Assembly (NCBI GenBank): GCA_017621205.1 | Contig: JAGATQ010000015.1 | Span: 18,043-82,042, forward strand | Reading direction: 5' to 3' | From: Lachnospira sp. | GTDB lineage: Bacteria; Bacillota; Clostridia; Lachnospirales; Lachnospiraceae | DNA: 64,000 nt | Part shown: positions 52,208-60,717 of the stretch, piece by piece | How the letters are laid out: each line of letters opens with the position of its first letter | How positions within the stretch are numbered: the first letter of the stretch is position 1 | Translations under genes and position numbers: made by a program | Notes under the pieces: generated by a model | Told to the model about the DNA's origin: nothing | Database searches by the model: none | What the model saw: only the letters and a program-made list of their open reading frames with translations

Positions 52208-52870
52208 TTATTGATTCTTCCTGTAACAATCAATAATTGCAGCAACCACCTCATCGATACCCATATCAGAGCTGTCAATCAGTGTCGCATCCTCCGCCTG
52301 CCTTAAAGGCGCAATCTCCCGATTCATATCCTGCTCATCACGCTTGATAATATCTGCCTCTACCTCATCAAAATCTGCCGAAGTTCCTGCCAGGGCAAGC
52401 TGCTCCACCCTTCTTCTCGCCCGCTCCTTAGATGATGCCGTCAGATATATCTTGGTCTGGGCATTCGGAAGCACCGCCGTTCCAATATCCCTGCCATCCA
52501 TAATCACATTTTCCTTGGACGCAAGCTCTCTTTGCAGCTCCAAAAGCTTTGTACGGACCGGAGCATATACCGCAATTTTAGAAGCCGCATTGCCAACCTG
52601 CTCGGTGCGAATCAGACCAGATACATTTTCTCCATTTAATATAACTTGCTGCTCCCCATCTATATAGGAAATCGTAATGTTAATCTCCTCACATGCCTTG
52701 GCAACGGCATCAACATCCTCAAGGGAAATCTCATTCCGAAGCATAAAAAGTGCCATGGAACGAAACATCGCTCCCGTATCCACATAAACAAAAGAAAGCT
52801 CCTTCGCCACCTTTTTTGCTATCGTACTTTTTCCTGCTCCGGCAGGTCCATCAATTGCAATATTATACAT
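52208..52870 (-). CDS. cmk: Cytidylate kinase
   Basis: Cmk phosphorylates CMP and dCMP. The 220-residue P-loop kinase reads NIAIDGPAGAGKSTIAKKVAKEL, VDTGAMFRSMALFML, VIMDGRDIGTAVLPNAQTKIYLTAS and KERARRR, with a C-terminal DATLIDSSDMGIDEVV. AAGGAGG precedes the start. It lies 26 bases after the BaiN-like flavoprotein and upstream of ispH-rpsA, a cluster common in Clostridia. Confidence 0.97.
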   Translation of the reverse strand: MYNIAIDGPAGAGKSTIAKKVAKELSFVYVDTGAMFRSMALFMLRNEISLEDVDAVAKACEEINITISYIDGEQQVILNGENVSGLIRTEQVGNAASKIAVYAPVRTKLLELQRELASKENVIMDGRDIGTAVLPNAQTKIYLTASSKERARRRVEQLALAGTSADFDEVEADIIKRDEQDMNREIAPLRQAEDATLIDSSDMGIDEVVAAIIDCYRKNQ

Positions 52871-52896
52871 GTTGTTTCCTCCTTGTATATTCTCTT

Positions 52897-54156
52897 TTAA
52901 CTTATTTCACAATTACCCGCTGCATAGCCGGTAGACCATGCAATCTGCAAATTATAGCCCCCGGTCAGTGCATCCAAATCCAAAACCTCGCCCGCAAAAT
53001 ACACCTTCTTTACAAGCTTGGACTCCATGGTACCCGGATTGATTTCCTTCACATCAATCCCCCCTGCGGTAATAATTGCCTCATTATAATCTCTCGTCTT
53101 CTTAATATGGAGCGGAAGATGCTTTAACAGGGTAAGCAGCTTAAGCCGCTCCTCCTTCGTAATATCATGCACCTTTTTGCTGCCATCTATCTTGGACAAT
53201 TCAACCATCACCGGAATAAGCTTAGAAGGAAGCAATCCTTCGAGTACATTTTTGAAGGCTTTATTTTTTGACTCATTAAAGTCCCGTAAAATCCGCTCAT
53301 CAAGCTGTTTTTCTGACAATGCCGGCTTTAAATCAATCTCCGCTGTCAGATTCTCTATAGTCCCCTGCTGGTTTCTAGGCAAATGAGAACTGGCACTTAG
53401 TACTAAAGGTCCGCTAATCCCAAAATGGGTAAAGAGCATTTCCCCCTGCTCCTGATACAGTGTCTTTTTCCCCTGCCTTAAGGTAAAACAGACATTGCGA
53501 AGAGATAATCCCATCAACTGCTTAGGATACTCCTCCACCGTTTCTAAGGGAACCAATGCAGGCTGCGTTTGAACAATCCGATGTCCGCACTGTTTGGCAA
53601 AACGATAGCCGTCTCCGGTTGCCCCGGTAGAGGGATAAGAGATTCCGCCTGTTGCAACAATCACACGGGAAGCCATTAGTTTAGTGCCATCATCAAGTAA
53701 CACTCCCTCACATATCTGTCCCCGGATTAACAATTCCTTTACTCTGGTTTTTAACCGTATCTCCACCCTCTCCTTTTTTAATGCCCGCTTTAATGCCGCA
53801 ATAACATCCGAAGAATGGTCAGACACAGGAAACACACGGTTTCCCCTCTCCACCTTGGTGGAACAGCCATTTTCCTCTAGCAACGCTATGATATCCATGT
53901 TCGTAAATCCATAAACACTACTATATAGAAATTGATAATTTACCATCACCGCATTAAAAAAGTCCTCTATCTCACAGGCATTGGTTAAATTACAGCGACC
54001 CTTTCCTGTGATAAAAAGCTTCTTTCCAAGCTTTTCATTTTGCTCTAATAAAATAACCTTAGCATTCGTTTTCCCAATGGGATTTACATTTCTCGCAGCA
54101 CCGATTGCCGCAAGCATTCCGGCAGCACCACCGCCAATTACAATTACATCTTCCAT
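52897..54156 (-). CDS. HI0933/BaiN-like NAD(P)/FAD-dependent oxidoreductase (second copy)
   Basis: The 419-residue protein has IVIGGGAAGMLAAIGAA, LGKKLFITGKGRCNLTNAC, VATGGISYPSTGATGDGYRFA and VYFAGEVLDLDALTGGYNLQIAWSTGY. These are the full set of HI0933-like flavoprotein motifs, also found in the protein at 2660-3901. This copy sits in the conserved BaiN-cmk-ispH-rpsA arrangement, so it is probably the ortholog shared by most Clostridia and the other copy a lineage-specific paralog. Physiological reaction is unknown. Confidence 0.92.
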   Translation of the reverse strand: MEDVIVIGGGAAGMLAAIGAARNVNPIGKTNAKVILLEQNEKLGKKLFITGKGRCNLTNACEIEDFFNAVMVNYQFLYSSVYGFTNMDIIALLEENGCSTKVERGNRVFPVSDHSSDVIAALKRALKKERVEIRLKTRVKELLIRGQICEGVLLDDGTKLMASRVIVATGGISYPSTGATGDGYRFAKQCGHRIVQTQPALVPLETVEEYPKQLMGLSLRNVCFTLRQGKKTLYQEQGEMLFTHFGISGPLVLSASSHLPRNQQGTIENLTAEIDLKPALSEKQLDERILRDFNESKNKAFKNVLEGLLPSKLIPVMVELSKIDGSKKVHDITKEERLKLLTLLKHLPLHIKKTRDYNEAIITAGGIDVKEINPGTMESKLVKKVYFAGEVLDLDALTGGYNLQIAWSTGYAAGNCEIS

Positions 54157-54267
54157 ATATTACACTAATCCTCATACGAAAATACTCACAATTTCGTATC
54201 CTTCCCTCCGCTGTTCACATTTTTATAATCCAGAAAAACTAATCAACAATATAAGACATATAACAAA

Positions 54268-55143
54268 TTAATCCAGTACATGGTCATCATAAACCTTATA
54301 TTCTCCCCATAAATCTTCCAGTTCGTTAAGACGTTCCTCCAGCTCTTCCTTTTTCTTCATACACACTGCTACAATCAACGCATTCATTAAACTCAACGGT
54401 GCGGTCAGGGAATCTACAATCGCAACGACATCACTCTTGGCTATCAATGGATAATCTGCATATTCTATCAAAGGAGATTCCATGCTATCGGTAATAGTAA
54501 CTGTCTTAGCACCATGTTTTTTGGCAAAATCCATTGCCCTTGCCGTCCGCAAGGAATATCTTGGAAAACTGATTCCAATAAATACATCTTTTTCCTGAAT
54601 GCGGCACAAAGCCTCTAACGTATCCACATTACCAGTCCCCTCTAATACATGTACCCGGTCGAATATCATACGGAAATAATATCCCATAATCCCTGCAAGA
54701 TACCATGTGCTCCTAACTCCGAGAATATAGATATTGTCAGCTTCTACAATGGTATCCACCACTTTATCAAACATCTCTTTATCAATGCTTTCCTCTGTTT
54801 CCTTTAAATGAGCACAATCTGCTTTAAATATAGCAGATAAGGGACTAGCAGAAAGCTTCATCTGCTTTGCTGCCTGATTCAAACGCTGCAGGGAGTTACT
54901 ATGGGTACGCACGGTAGTCGCAAGTGCCTTTAAGAGTGCCGGGTATCCATCATACCCCAGCTCATTGGCAAATCGAACGACCGTGGATTCGCTGACCCCT
55001 ACTTCATTGCCAAGCTTCGCTGCTGTATAGGTTGCCGCAAGATCATAATTCTCCCGGATAAAATCGGCAATCCGTTTCTGCCCTTTGCTAAAAGCAGAAT
55101 AATTGGTATCTAACCGCTCCATCAAGCTTATGGTTTCATCCAT
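54268..55143 (-). CDS. MurR/RpiR family transcriptional regulator
   Basis: The 291-residue protein has an N-terminal helix-turn-helix (FSKGQKRIADFIRENYDLAATYTAAKLGNEVGVSESTVVRFANELGYDGYPALLKAL). A C-terminal SIS sugar-phosphate-binding domain follows (IYILGVRSTWYLAGIMGYYFRM, DVFIGISFPRYSLRTARAMDFAKKHGAKTVTITDS). Such proteins sense phosphosugars and repress or activate catabolic operons. No sugar operon is adjacent, so the target is unknown. AAAGGAGGC precedes the start, and Family II copy C lies directly upstream. Confidence 0.93.
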   Translation of the reverse strand: MDETISLMERLDTNYSAFSKGQKRIADFIRENYDLAATYTAAKLGNEVGVSESTVVRFANELGYDGYPALLKALATTVRTHSNSLQRLNQAAKQMKLSASPLSAIFKADCAHLKETEESIDKEMFDKVVDTIVEADNIYILGVRSTWYLAGIMGYYFRMIFDRVHVLEGTGNVDTLEALCRIQEKDVFIGISFPRYSLRTARAMDFAKKHGAKTVTITDSMESPLIEYADYPLIAKSDVVAIVDSLTAPLSLMNALIVAVCMKKKEELEERLNELEDLWGEYKVYDDHVLD

Positions 55144-55175
55144 GGCAATAAGCCTCCTTTTAGTCTTGACAATTT

Positions 55176-55326
55176 TAGGTAATTACGAAATTGTTAATTG
55201 CTGATACGATAGTAATAATATTATATAAATTTACTTCATTGTCTTTGTTGTGCAAAGTACAAAGGCGTAAATTTATATAATATTATGACTATCTTGTCTA
55301 ACAACTACGAGTTTCGCAATTACCTA
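55176..55326 (+). repeat. Family II palindromic element, copy C
   Basis: Inner arms GATAGTAATAATATTATA... (55208-55234 and 55267-55293) match at 26 of 27 positions. Outer arms TAGGTAATTACGAAA and its complement lie exactly 32-33 bases outside the inner arms, as in copies A and B. The loop has the TTCATTGT...ACAAAGGCG pattern of copy A. Confidence 0.85.
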
Positions 55327-55367
55327 AACTATTCTATAAATAAAAAGGAGAATCAATTATATCCCCC

Positions 55368-55393
55368 AAAAAGTTAGACAGCCTTGTCCTAAC
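55368..55393 (-). terminator. Terminator of the oad operon
   Basis: On the minus strand GTTAGGACA pairs with TGTCTAAC (one bulge, four-base loop) and is followed by TTTTT, about 47 bases after the oadA stop. A separate 13-bp inverted repeat encloses it. Confidence 0.75.
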
Positions 55394-55439
55394 CTTTAAA
55401 AACATAAATGATTCTCCTTTTACTTCATTTCAAATCTAT

Positions 55440-56855
55440 TTATACCGGATATGTCTTATTCGCTGTATCTGCCTTACTTGCATCTACTTTGGTCTGCTGT
55501 GCCTCACGGTATTTGAAAAAGTCTGTTGCAACCTGTGGGAATAATGCATAGGAAAGCACATCCTCATCCTGCTGCTTATACTGTGCCATCTCCTTCTCCA
55601 ACTGCTCAAGCTGTGGCTTAATATCATCCGCCGGACGGTAGGTGATTGGCTCCTTCATACCCAATGCATCCAAAGCCTTCTTCTGTACATCCTTATTTAC
55701 CGGATTGGTCGTCTGTCCATATTTACCAACCAGTAAATCCTTAGACTCCTTCGTCAGCATCTTATAACGCTCACCCATAACCACATTCATAACCGCCTGT
55801 GTACCAACAATCTGAGAAGATGGAGTAACTAACGGAATCTCGCCAAAGTCCTTACGTACTCTAGGAATCTCTTCTAACACTTCATCATACTTATCCTCCG
55901 CATGCATCTCCTTTAACTGGGAAACCATGTTGGATAACATACCTCCTGGAACCTGATACAACAGTGTCTTAATATTAACACCCATTACCTTCGGGCTTAA
56001 TAAACCGGATTCCAGCCACTCCTCACGCATTGGGCGGAAGTAGTCTGCAATCTCAGCAAGCAGATTCTGGTCAAAGCCCGGATCATATTCAGAGCCTTCA
56101 AATGCCTTTGCCATAACCTCGGTTGCGGGCTGTGAAGTACCCATTGCCAAAGGTGACATCGCCGTATCAATCACATCGCAGCCAGCCTCTACTGCTTTCA
56201 TATAGGTCATTGCAGCTACACCAGAAGTATAGTGGGTATGAAGCTGAATTGGAAGCTTTGTACCAGCCTTTAATGCCTGAACAAGCTCTGTTGCAGCATT
56301 CGGCACTAACAAACCAGCCATATCCTTAATACAGATAGAATCTGCACCCATATCCTCAATCTTCTTTGCCATATTCTTCCAATAATCAACTGTATAAGCA
56401 TCGCCAAGAGTATAGGAAAGTGCAACCTGTGCGTGTCCCTTCTCCTTATTAGCCGCCTTTACTGCAGTCTCTAAGTTTCTGATATCATTCAGACAATCAA
56501 AGATACGAATAATATCAATACCGTTGGCAATTGATTTCTGCACAAAATACTCTACTACATCATCTGCATAGGGACTGTAACCTAAAATATTCTGTCCACG
56601 GAATAACATCTGCAGCTTTGTATTCTTAAAGCCATCCTTCAGCTTTCGAAGCCTGTCCCACGGATCCTCCTTTAAGAATCTGAGTGAAGCATCAAAAGTA
56701 GCTCCACCCCAACACTCTACAGAGTGGTAACCAACCTTGTCCATCTTGTCAATGATGGGAAGCATCTGCTCCGTGGTCATACGGGTAGCAATCAAAGACT
56801 GATGCGCATCACGAAGCACTGTCTCGGTAATCTTTACCGGTTTTTTCTCTGCCAT
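55440..56855 (-). CDS. oadA: Oxaloacetate decarboxylase alpha subunit / transcarboxylase 5S-like carboxyltransferase
   Basis: The 471-residue protein carries a HMGL-like carboxyltransferase barrel (TETVLRDAHQSLIATRMTTEQM, ECWGGATFDASLRFLKEDPWDRL, MLFRGQNILGY, CIKDMAGLL, QLHTHYTSG) and a PYC/OADA domain. It transfers a carboxyl group between oxaloacetate and biotin. It ends without a biotinyl domain; the biotin carrier is a separate protein at 58135. This separation is the transcarboxylase 5S arrangement. It is the last gene of the five-gene cluster, after the membrane beta subunit. Confidence 0.94.
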   Translation of the reverse strand: MAEKKPVKITETVLRDAHQSLIATRMTTEQMLPIIDKMDKVGYHSVECWGGATFDASLRFLKEDPWDRLRKLKDGFKNTKLQMLFRGQNILGYSPYADDVVEYFVQKSIANGIDIIRIFDCLNDIRNLETAVKAANKEKGHAQVALSYTLGDAYTVDYWKNMAKKIEDMGADSICIKDMAGLLVPNAATELVQALKAGTKLPIQLHTHYTSGVAAMTYMKAVEAGCDVIDTAMSPLAMGTSQPATEVMAKAFEGSEYDPGFDQNLLAEIADYFRPMREEWLESGLLSPKVMGVNIKTLLYQVPGGMLSNMVSQLKEMHAEDKYDEVLEEIPRVRKDFGEIPLVTPSSQIVGTQAVMNVVMGERYKMLTKESKDLLVGKYGQTTNPVNKDVQKKALDALGMKEPITYRPADDIKPQLEQLEKEMAQYKQQDEDVLSYALFPQVATDFFKYREAQQTKVDASKADTANKTYPV

Positions 56856-56963
56856 TTCTTCTTCCTCCTATTTTATAATATCAAATAAAATCATTTTTAA
56901 TATTTTGCCATGATTCTCAAATCACTTCACTGTATCAACCAATACAATCATAATTACCTCGAT

Positions 56964-58094
56964 TTAAAATACTCCAAAGATTGCCATAAAGGTTCCTGCT
57001 GCAACGGCAGTACCGATAACTCCGGCTACATTCGGTCCCATAGCATGCATCAGTAAGAAGTTGGTAGGGTCAGCCTCTGCACCAACCTTCTGGGAAACAC
57101 GGGCTGCCATAGGTACTGCTGACACTCCGGCAGAACCAATCAAAGGATTCACCTTACCTCTTGTTACCTTACACATAATCTTACCGAATACAACACCGGC
57201 TGCGGTACCAAATGCAAATGCCACCAAACCTAAGATAACAATCTTAATCGTACTCATCTTTAAGAAATTCTGTGCCGTTGTTGTAGCACCTACGGAAGTA
57301 CCAAGCAAAATAACAACGATATACATCATTGCATTGGATGCCGTCTCTGTCAGCTGTTTTACAACACCACACTCTCTAAACAGGTTACCAAGCATCAGCA
57401 TACCTACCAATGGTGCCGTAGTCGGAAGTACCAATACAACAACTACCGTTACCACAATCGGGAATAAAATACGCTCTAATTTGGAAACCGGACGAAGCTG
57501 CTCCATCTTAATCTTACGTTCCTTTTCCGTGGTAAGAAGCTTCATAATCGGTGGCTGGATAACCGGAACTAACGCCATGTAAGAATATGCCGCTACCGCA
57601 ATCGGTCCCATCAGTGTACCACCAAGCCCCAGCTTACCAGCTAAGAAAATGGAAGTAGGTCCGTCTGCTCCACCAATAATAGAAATAGCCGCTGCCTCTA
57701 AACCGTTAAAGCCCATCAGCATAGCCAGAAAATATGCTGCATAGATACCAAACTGTGCAGCCGCCCCAAGCAGAAAGCTCTTAGGGTTCGCAATCAATGG
57801 ACCGAAATCCGTCATCGCACCAACACCAAGAAAGATTAAGGAAGGTAAAATACTCCACTCATCTAACTGATAGAAAAAGTGCATCAGACCACCGTCTGCA
57901 ATAATGTCCGGAAACATATTGGACAACAGCATACCAAAAGAAATCGGAACCAGCAGCAAAGGCTCAAAGCCCTTACGAATTGCCAGATATAGGAAAAAGA
58001 AGGCTACCAGAATCATCACATAATTGCCCCAGTATAAGTTGGCAAATGCTGTCTGACCAGCCAGATTTTCCAATGTATTAACTAAATAATCCAT
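56964..58094 (-). CDS. oadB: Na+-translocating decarboxylase beta subunit
   Basis: The 376-residue membrane protein couples decarboxylation of carboxybiotin to Na+ export. Roughly ten helices are visible. The key sequence [20 protein letters not shown] holds the conserved Asp of the Na+ channel. [26 protein letters not shown] and the C-terminal [23 protein letters not shown] are also typical. AGGAGGTAAAACC precedes the start. It sits between the biotin carrier and oadA genes. Confidence 0.96.
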   Translation of the reverse strand: MDYLVNTLENLAGQTAFANLYWGNYVMILVAFFFLYLAIRKGFEPLLLVPISFGMLLSNMFPDIIADGGLMHFFYQLDEWSILPSLIFLGVGAMTDFGPLIANPKSFLLGAAAQFGIYAAYFLAMLMGFNGLEAAAISIIGGADGPTSIFLAGKLGLGGTLMGPIAVAAYSYMALVPVIQPPIMKLLTTEKERKIKMEQLRPVSKLERILFPIVVTVVVVLVLPTTAPLVGMLMLGNLFRECGVVKQLTETASNAMMYIVVILLGTSVGATTTAQNFLKMSTIKIVILGLVAFAFGTAAGVVFGKIMCKVTRGKVNPLIGSAGVSAVPMAARVSQKVGAEADPTNFLLMHAMGPNVAGVIGTAVAAGTFMAIFGVF

Positions 58095-58134
58095 TTGGTT
58101 TTACCTCCTGTAATGATAGTAGATTGTAAGTCAA

Positions 58135-58506
58135 TTAATTCATTGTTGCCAATACAGCACCAGCCTCAACAGACTGACCTTCTGCTGCATCAATGCTTGC
58201 AATCGTACCATCGGCAGGAGCAACAATCTCATTCTCCATCTTCATTGCTTCCAACACCATAACTACATCACCCTTGGAAACACTCTGCCCAACAGAAGCC
58301 TTAACGGATAATACCTTACCCGGCATTGGTGCATTGATTGTAGTTCCACCCTGGGAACCGGAAGCCGCTGGAGCGGCTGCTGGTGCTGGAGCTGCCGGTG
58401 CTGCCGGAGTGGCAACAGGAGCTGCCGCTGGTGCTGCACCTGCACCAAGTTCTTCCACTGCTACATCATAAGCGGTACCATTAACTGTAATTCTATAATT
58501 CTTCAT
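58135..58506 (-). CDS. Biotin carboxyl carrier protein of the decarboxylase
   Basis: The 123-residue protein has a short N-terminal segment (YRITVNGTAYDV) and an Ala/Pro-rich flexible linker (residues ~22-50). The biotinyl domain has NAPMPGKVLSV and VLEAMKMENEI, in which Lys89 is the biotinylated residue. It carries the carboxyl group between carboxyltransferase and the membrane beta subunit. AGGAGG precedes the start. It matches gamma/1.3S carriers of methylmalonyl-CoA and glutaconyl-CoA decarboxylases. Confidence 0.95.
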   Translation of the reverse strand: MKNYRITVNGTAYDVAVEELGAGAAPAAAPVATPAAPAAPAPAAAPAASGSQGGTTINAPMPGKVLSVKASVGQSVSKGDVVMVLEAMKMENEIVAPADGTIASIDAAEGQSVEAGAVLATMN

Positions 58507-58531
58507 TGAGAAATCCTCCTAATATTTATTC

Positions 58532-58876
58532 TTATCTTGCACGACGGATAGAGCGTACAACTAACTTGTCTTTACTACTTGTCCCTGCACTGCCGCTGGC
58601 AGCGTAAATTGCTGCTGTAATAACAGCTACAAGCTCTGCATCATTCATAAGATTATCGGATGCCTTAACAGCAGGCTTCGGAGCCGCTGCCGGCACTGCC
58701 TGAGCACTTTCTGAACTCTTCTTAAGCGCCAGTTTCGCTTCCAGCTTAGGAATAAATGAAAACAGGCTGATAATCAGGGAAATAAAGATTAACATCAAAA
58801 ACACGGTGCCAATACCCATACAGGTGTTAGCAATCGCTTCCGTTAATGATGTATCACTGTTCGTAACTAAAAACAT
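58532..58876 (-). CDS. OadG family small membrane subunit
   Basis: About 114 residues, with one membrane helix (TCMGIGTVFLMLIFISLIISLFSFI), an Ala/Pro linker and a C-terminal helix AELVAVITAAIYAASG ending VVRSIRRAR. These are marks of OadG/delta subunits, which hold the carboxyltransferase to the membrane. I use ATG 58876 because GGGGTGAAAG lies just upstream. The frame can extend six residues further, to overlap the preceding gene by one base. Confidence 0.85.
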   Translation of the reverse strand: MFLVTNSDTSLTEAIANTCMGIGTVFLMLIFISLIISLFSFIPKLEAKLALKKSSESAQAVPAAAPKPAVKASDNLMNDAELVAVITAAIYAASGSAGTSSKDKLVVRSIRRAR

Positions 58877-58893
58877 ATTGCTTTCACCCCTCA

Positions 58894-60318
58894 CTATACT
58901 GTACCATGCTTCTTCGCAGGACGAGCCTCTCTCTTCGTATAGAGCATCTCAAACGCTGCAATCACACGTTTACGGGTTGCATCCGGTTCAATGATATCAT
59001 CAATATAACCACGCTTTGCAGCCGCCATCGCACTACTCTGATTCTCCGTAAAGACAGCCGCTTTTTCATTGATAAAAGCATTCTGGTCATCTGCCTTAGA
59101 AAGCTCATCTGCATACATAATTTTAACCGCAGCCTTCGCATCCATGGTAGAAAACTTCGCATTCGGCCATGCATATACGATATCTGCACCAGTAGACTTC
59201 GCACCCATAACTAATGCCGGAGTGCCAAATGCATCACCGATTAAAACAGTCACCTTAGGAACTGTTGCATCGGAATACGTATAAATAAGCTTTGAAGCTG
59301 CCTTTGCAATCTTCTTCTCATTACACTCACAAGCCTTAAAGCTATTCACATTGGTTAAGGTTAATACAGGAATCTCAAAGGCATCACAGAAGGAAATAAA
59401 TTCTGCCGCCTTCGTCACACAGCCTACACAAATCTCTCCCTTACTCTCGGAAGTCTGGTTCGCAACACAACCAACCGTAGCACCATTCAGCTTAATAAAA
59501 CCGGTAACGATACCTGTTGCATAATCCTTCTTGGACTCTAAGAAGAAATTGTTGTCAGACATGGAAATCAAGGCACTTCTCGCATCATCCTTATAGCCTT
59601 CCATATTGGCAACCAAACGATTTAAATCATCACTGCACTCGGTATCATATGCCTCCATCTCATTATTGGCAGGCAGAATACCAATCAATTGACGAATCTG
59701 ACCTAACAATTCATTCTCTGTCTCAAATACCGCATCCACATTGCCAGTATTCTCACACTGATACGTTGCAGAAGCAGTATCACACTTGCCTTCATAATTG
59801 CCCTCTAATGCATTCGGACTATTGACAAATAATTTGGCATCCTTCGTCATATAAGTAAAATCACTTAGTGCCGGTATTAAAGCAGTACCGCCTCCACAGT
59901 TGCCAAAAATACCAGTAATCTGGGGAATCACACCGGAAGCCATGGTCTGCTTATAAAACAGCTCTCCAAATCCGTTTAATGCATCCGTTGCTTCCTGTAG
60001 ACGTAAGCCCGCACAATCAATTAATCCGATAACCGGTGCACCCATCTTCATTGCCATATCATAGATACCTGCAATCTTCTTCGCATGCATTTCACCGATT
60101 GCTCCACCAAGAACCGAAGCATCCTGACTATAAACATAAACCAGATTACCATCGATTACACCGTATCCGGTTATGACACCATCAGCAGGATTCTCCTGAT
60201 TCGATACATTGAAGTCCGTACTACGGGAAGTTACATAGCCGCCAACCTCAACAAAGCTTGAGTCATCAAGTAAAGAATCAATTCTTATCCTTGCTGACAC
60301 ATTAGTTGAATTGCTCAT
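58894..60318 (-). CDS. Acyl-CoA-type carboxyltransferase, divergent (MmdA/12S-like)
   Basis: The 474-residue protein has a duplicated crotonase-like carboxyltransferase fold. The N-terminal half keeps YSQDASVLGGAIGEMHAKKI, LIDCAGLRLQEATDALNGFGELFYKQTMASGVIPQI and GNCGGGTALIPAL. The C-terminal half has GFIKLNGATVGCVANQ and KLIYTYSDATVPKVTVLIGDAFGTPALVMGAKSTGADIVYAWPNAKFS. Compared with methylmalonyl-CoA decarboxylase alpha it is about 40 residues shorter. The VDVPGF-x-x-G-x-x-QE loop is TNVNSFKACECNEKK, and the second oxyanion GG is GT. It is the first gene of the cluster and has a good promoter. The CoA substrate is uncertain. Confidence 0.85.
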   Translation of the reverse strand: MSNSTNVSARIRIDSLLDDSSFVEVGGYVTSRSTDFNVSNQENPADGVITGYGVIDGNLVYVYSQDASVLGGAIGEMHAKKIAGIYDMAMKMGAPVIGLIDCAGLRLQEATDALNGFGELFYKQTMASGVIPQITGIFGNCGGGTALIPALSDFTYMTKDAKLFVNSPNALEGNYEGKCDTASATYQCENTGNVDAVFETENELLGQIRQLIGILPANNEMEAYDTECSDDLNRLVANMEGYKDDARSALISMSDNNFFLESKKDYATGIVTGFIKLNGATVGCVANQTSESKGEICVGCVTKAAEFISFCDAFEIPVLTLTNVNSFKACECNEKKIAKAASKLIYTYSDATVPKVTVLIGDAFGTPALVMGAKSTGADIVYAWPNAKFSTMDAKAAVKIMYADELSKADDQNAFINEKAAVFTENQSSAMAAAKRGYIDDIIEPDATRKRVIAAFEMLYTKREARPAKKHGTV

Positions 60319-60387
60319 TGTTAGCCCTCCATTTTTATTTATTTTAGGTCCCTGAAATTACCAGAAAACCAATTTTTCACCTATTCT

Positions 60388-60416
60388 AATATAACTCTTT
60401 TTTGACAAGCTTTCAA
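60388..60416 (-). promoter_or_regulatory. SigA-type promoter of the oad operon
   Basis: TTGAAA (60411-60416) and TATATT (60388-60393) are 17 bases apart on the minus strand, about 70 bases before the first start codon of the cluster. Confidence 0.7.
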
Positions 60417-60502
60417 GCAGAAAAACTCAAAAATACCATAATTTAGCATAAAATTAGCGAAACCACTTGCAATCGCCATTCAGGTGTGCTACCATACCTC
60501 AC

Positions 60503-60603
60503 GTGCAAAGTAGATGGATATGCGTTAAGTGTCCGGTGAACGGGGAGTTGTCACCGGAACGAAAAGCACAGCTTGCGGTATATCCTTCGCATCCCGTTGC
60601 TAC
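60503..60603 (+). ncRNA. Tetrahydrofolate riboswitch (folE/THF motif)
   Basis: The conserved elements are all visible in order. P1 is GTAG (60510-60513) with CTAC (60600-60603). P2 is GGATAT (60515-60520) with ATATCC (60580-60585). GCGTTAAGTG is followed by stem TCCGGTGA (60532-60539) with TCACCGGA (60551-60558). The loop CGGGG (60541-60545) can form the long-range pseudoknot with CCCG (60593-60596). The gene controlled, folT, is a classic target. Folate-bound aptamer should favour the terminator that follows. Confidence 0.93.
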
Positions 60604-60620
60604 AATACGGTTTTTAACAT

Positions 60621-60664
60621 CCCATTGTAGCTTATGGCAGCATAGCATACAGATGGGTTTTTTT
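60621..60664 (+). terminator. Riboswitch-controlled terminator upstream of folT
   Basis: CCCAT-TGTA pairs with TACA-ATGGG, with a TATG/CATA inner stem, followed by seven T. An antiterminator is possible: GCTACAAT (60599-60606) is perfectly complementary to ATTGTAGC (60624-60631). Its 5' half overlaps the 3' strand of riboswitch P1. Confidence 0.85.
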
Positions 60665-60717
60665 ATCCCTGTATGTTTGTAACTCATTAACCTACAACTA
60701 TTGGAGGTGTTATTTTT

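Larger units (their letters stand above)
55144..55439. other. Interval between the RpiR regulator and oadA: Family II element plus terminator
   Basis: These 296 bases contain Family II copy C (55176-55326), a 13-bp inverted repeat AAAAGGAGAATCA (55343-55355 and 55409-55421) and, between its arms, a terminator hairpin. I see no gene. Confidence 0.75.
60319..60717. other. Divergent regulatory interval between the oad operon and folT
   Basis: The interval contains the minus-strand promoter of the carboxyltransferase operon (60388-60416), and on the plus strand a tetrahydrofolate riboswitch (60503-60603) and its terminator (60621-60664). A plus-strand TTGACA occurs at 60402-60407 but has no good -10 partner, so the folT promoter remains uncertain. 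Confidence 0.7.

Noticed and set aside
58193..58471. Ala/Gly-rich plus-strand frame opposite the biotin carrier
   Set aside because: It mirrors the Ala/Pro linker of the carrier gene and is a composition artefact.
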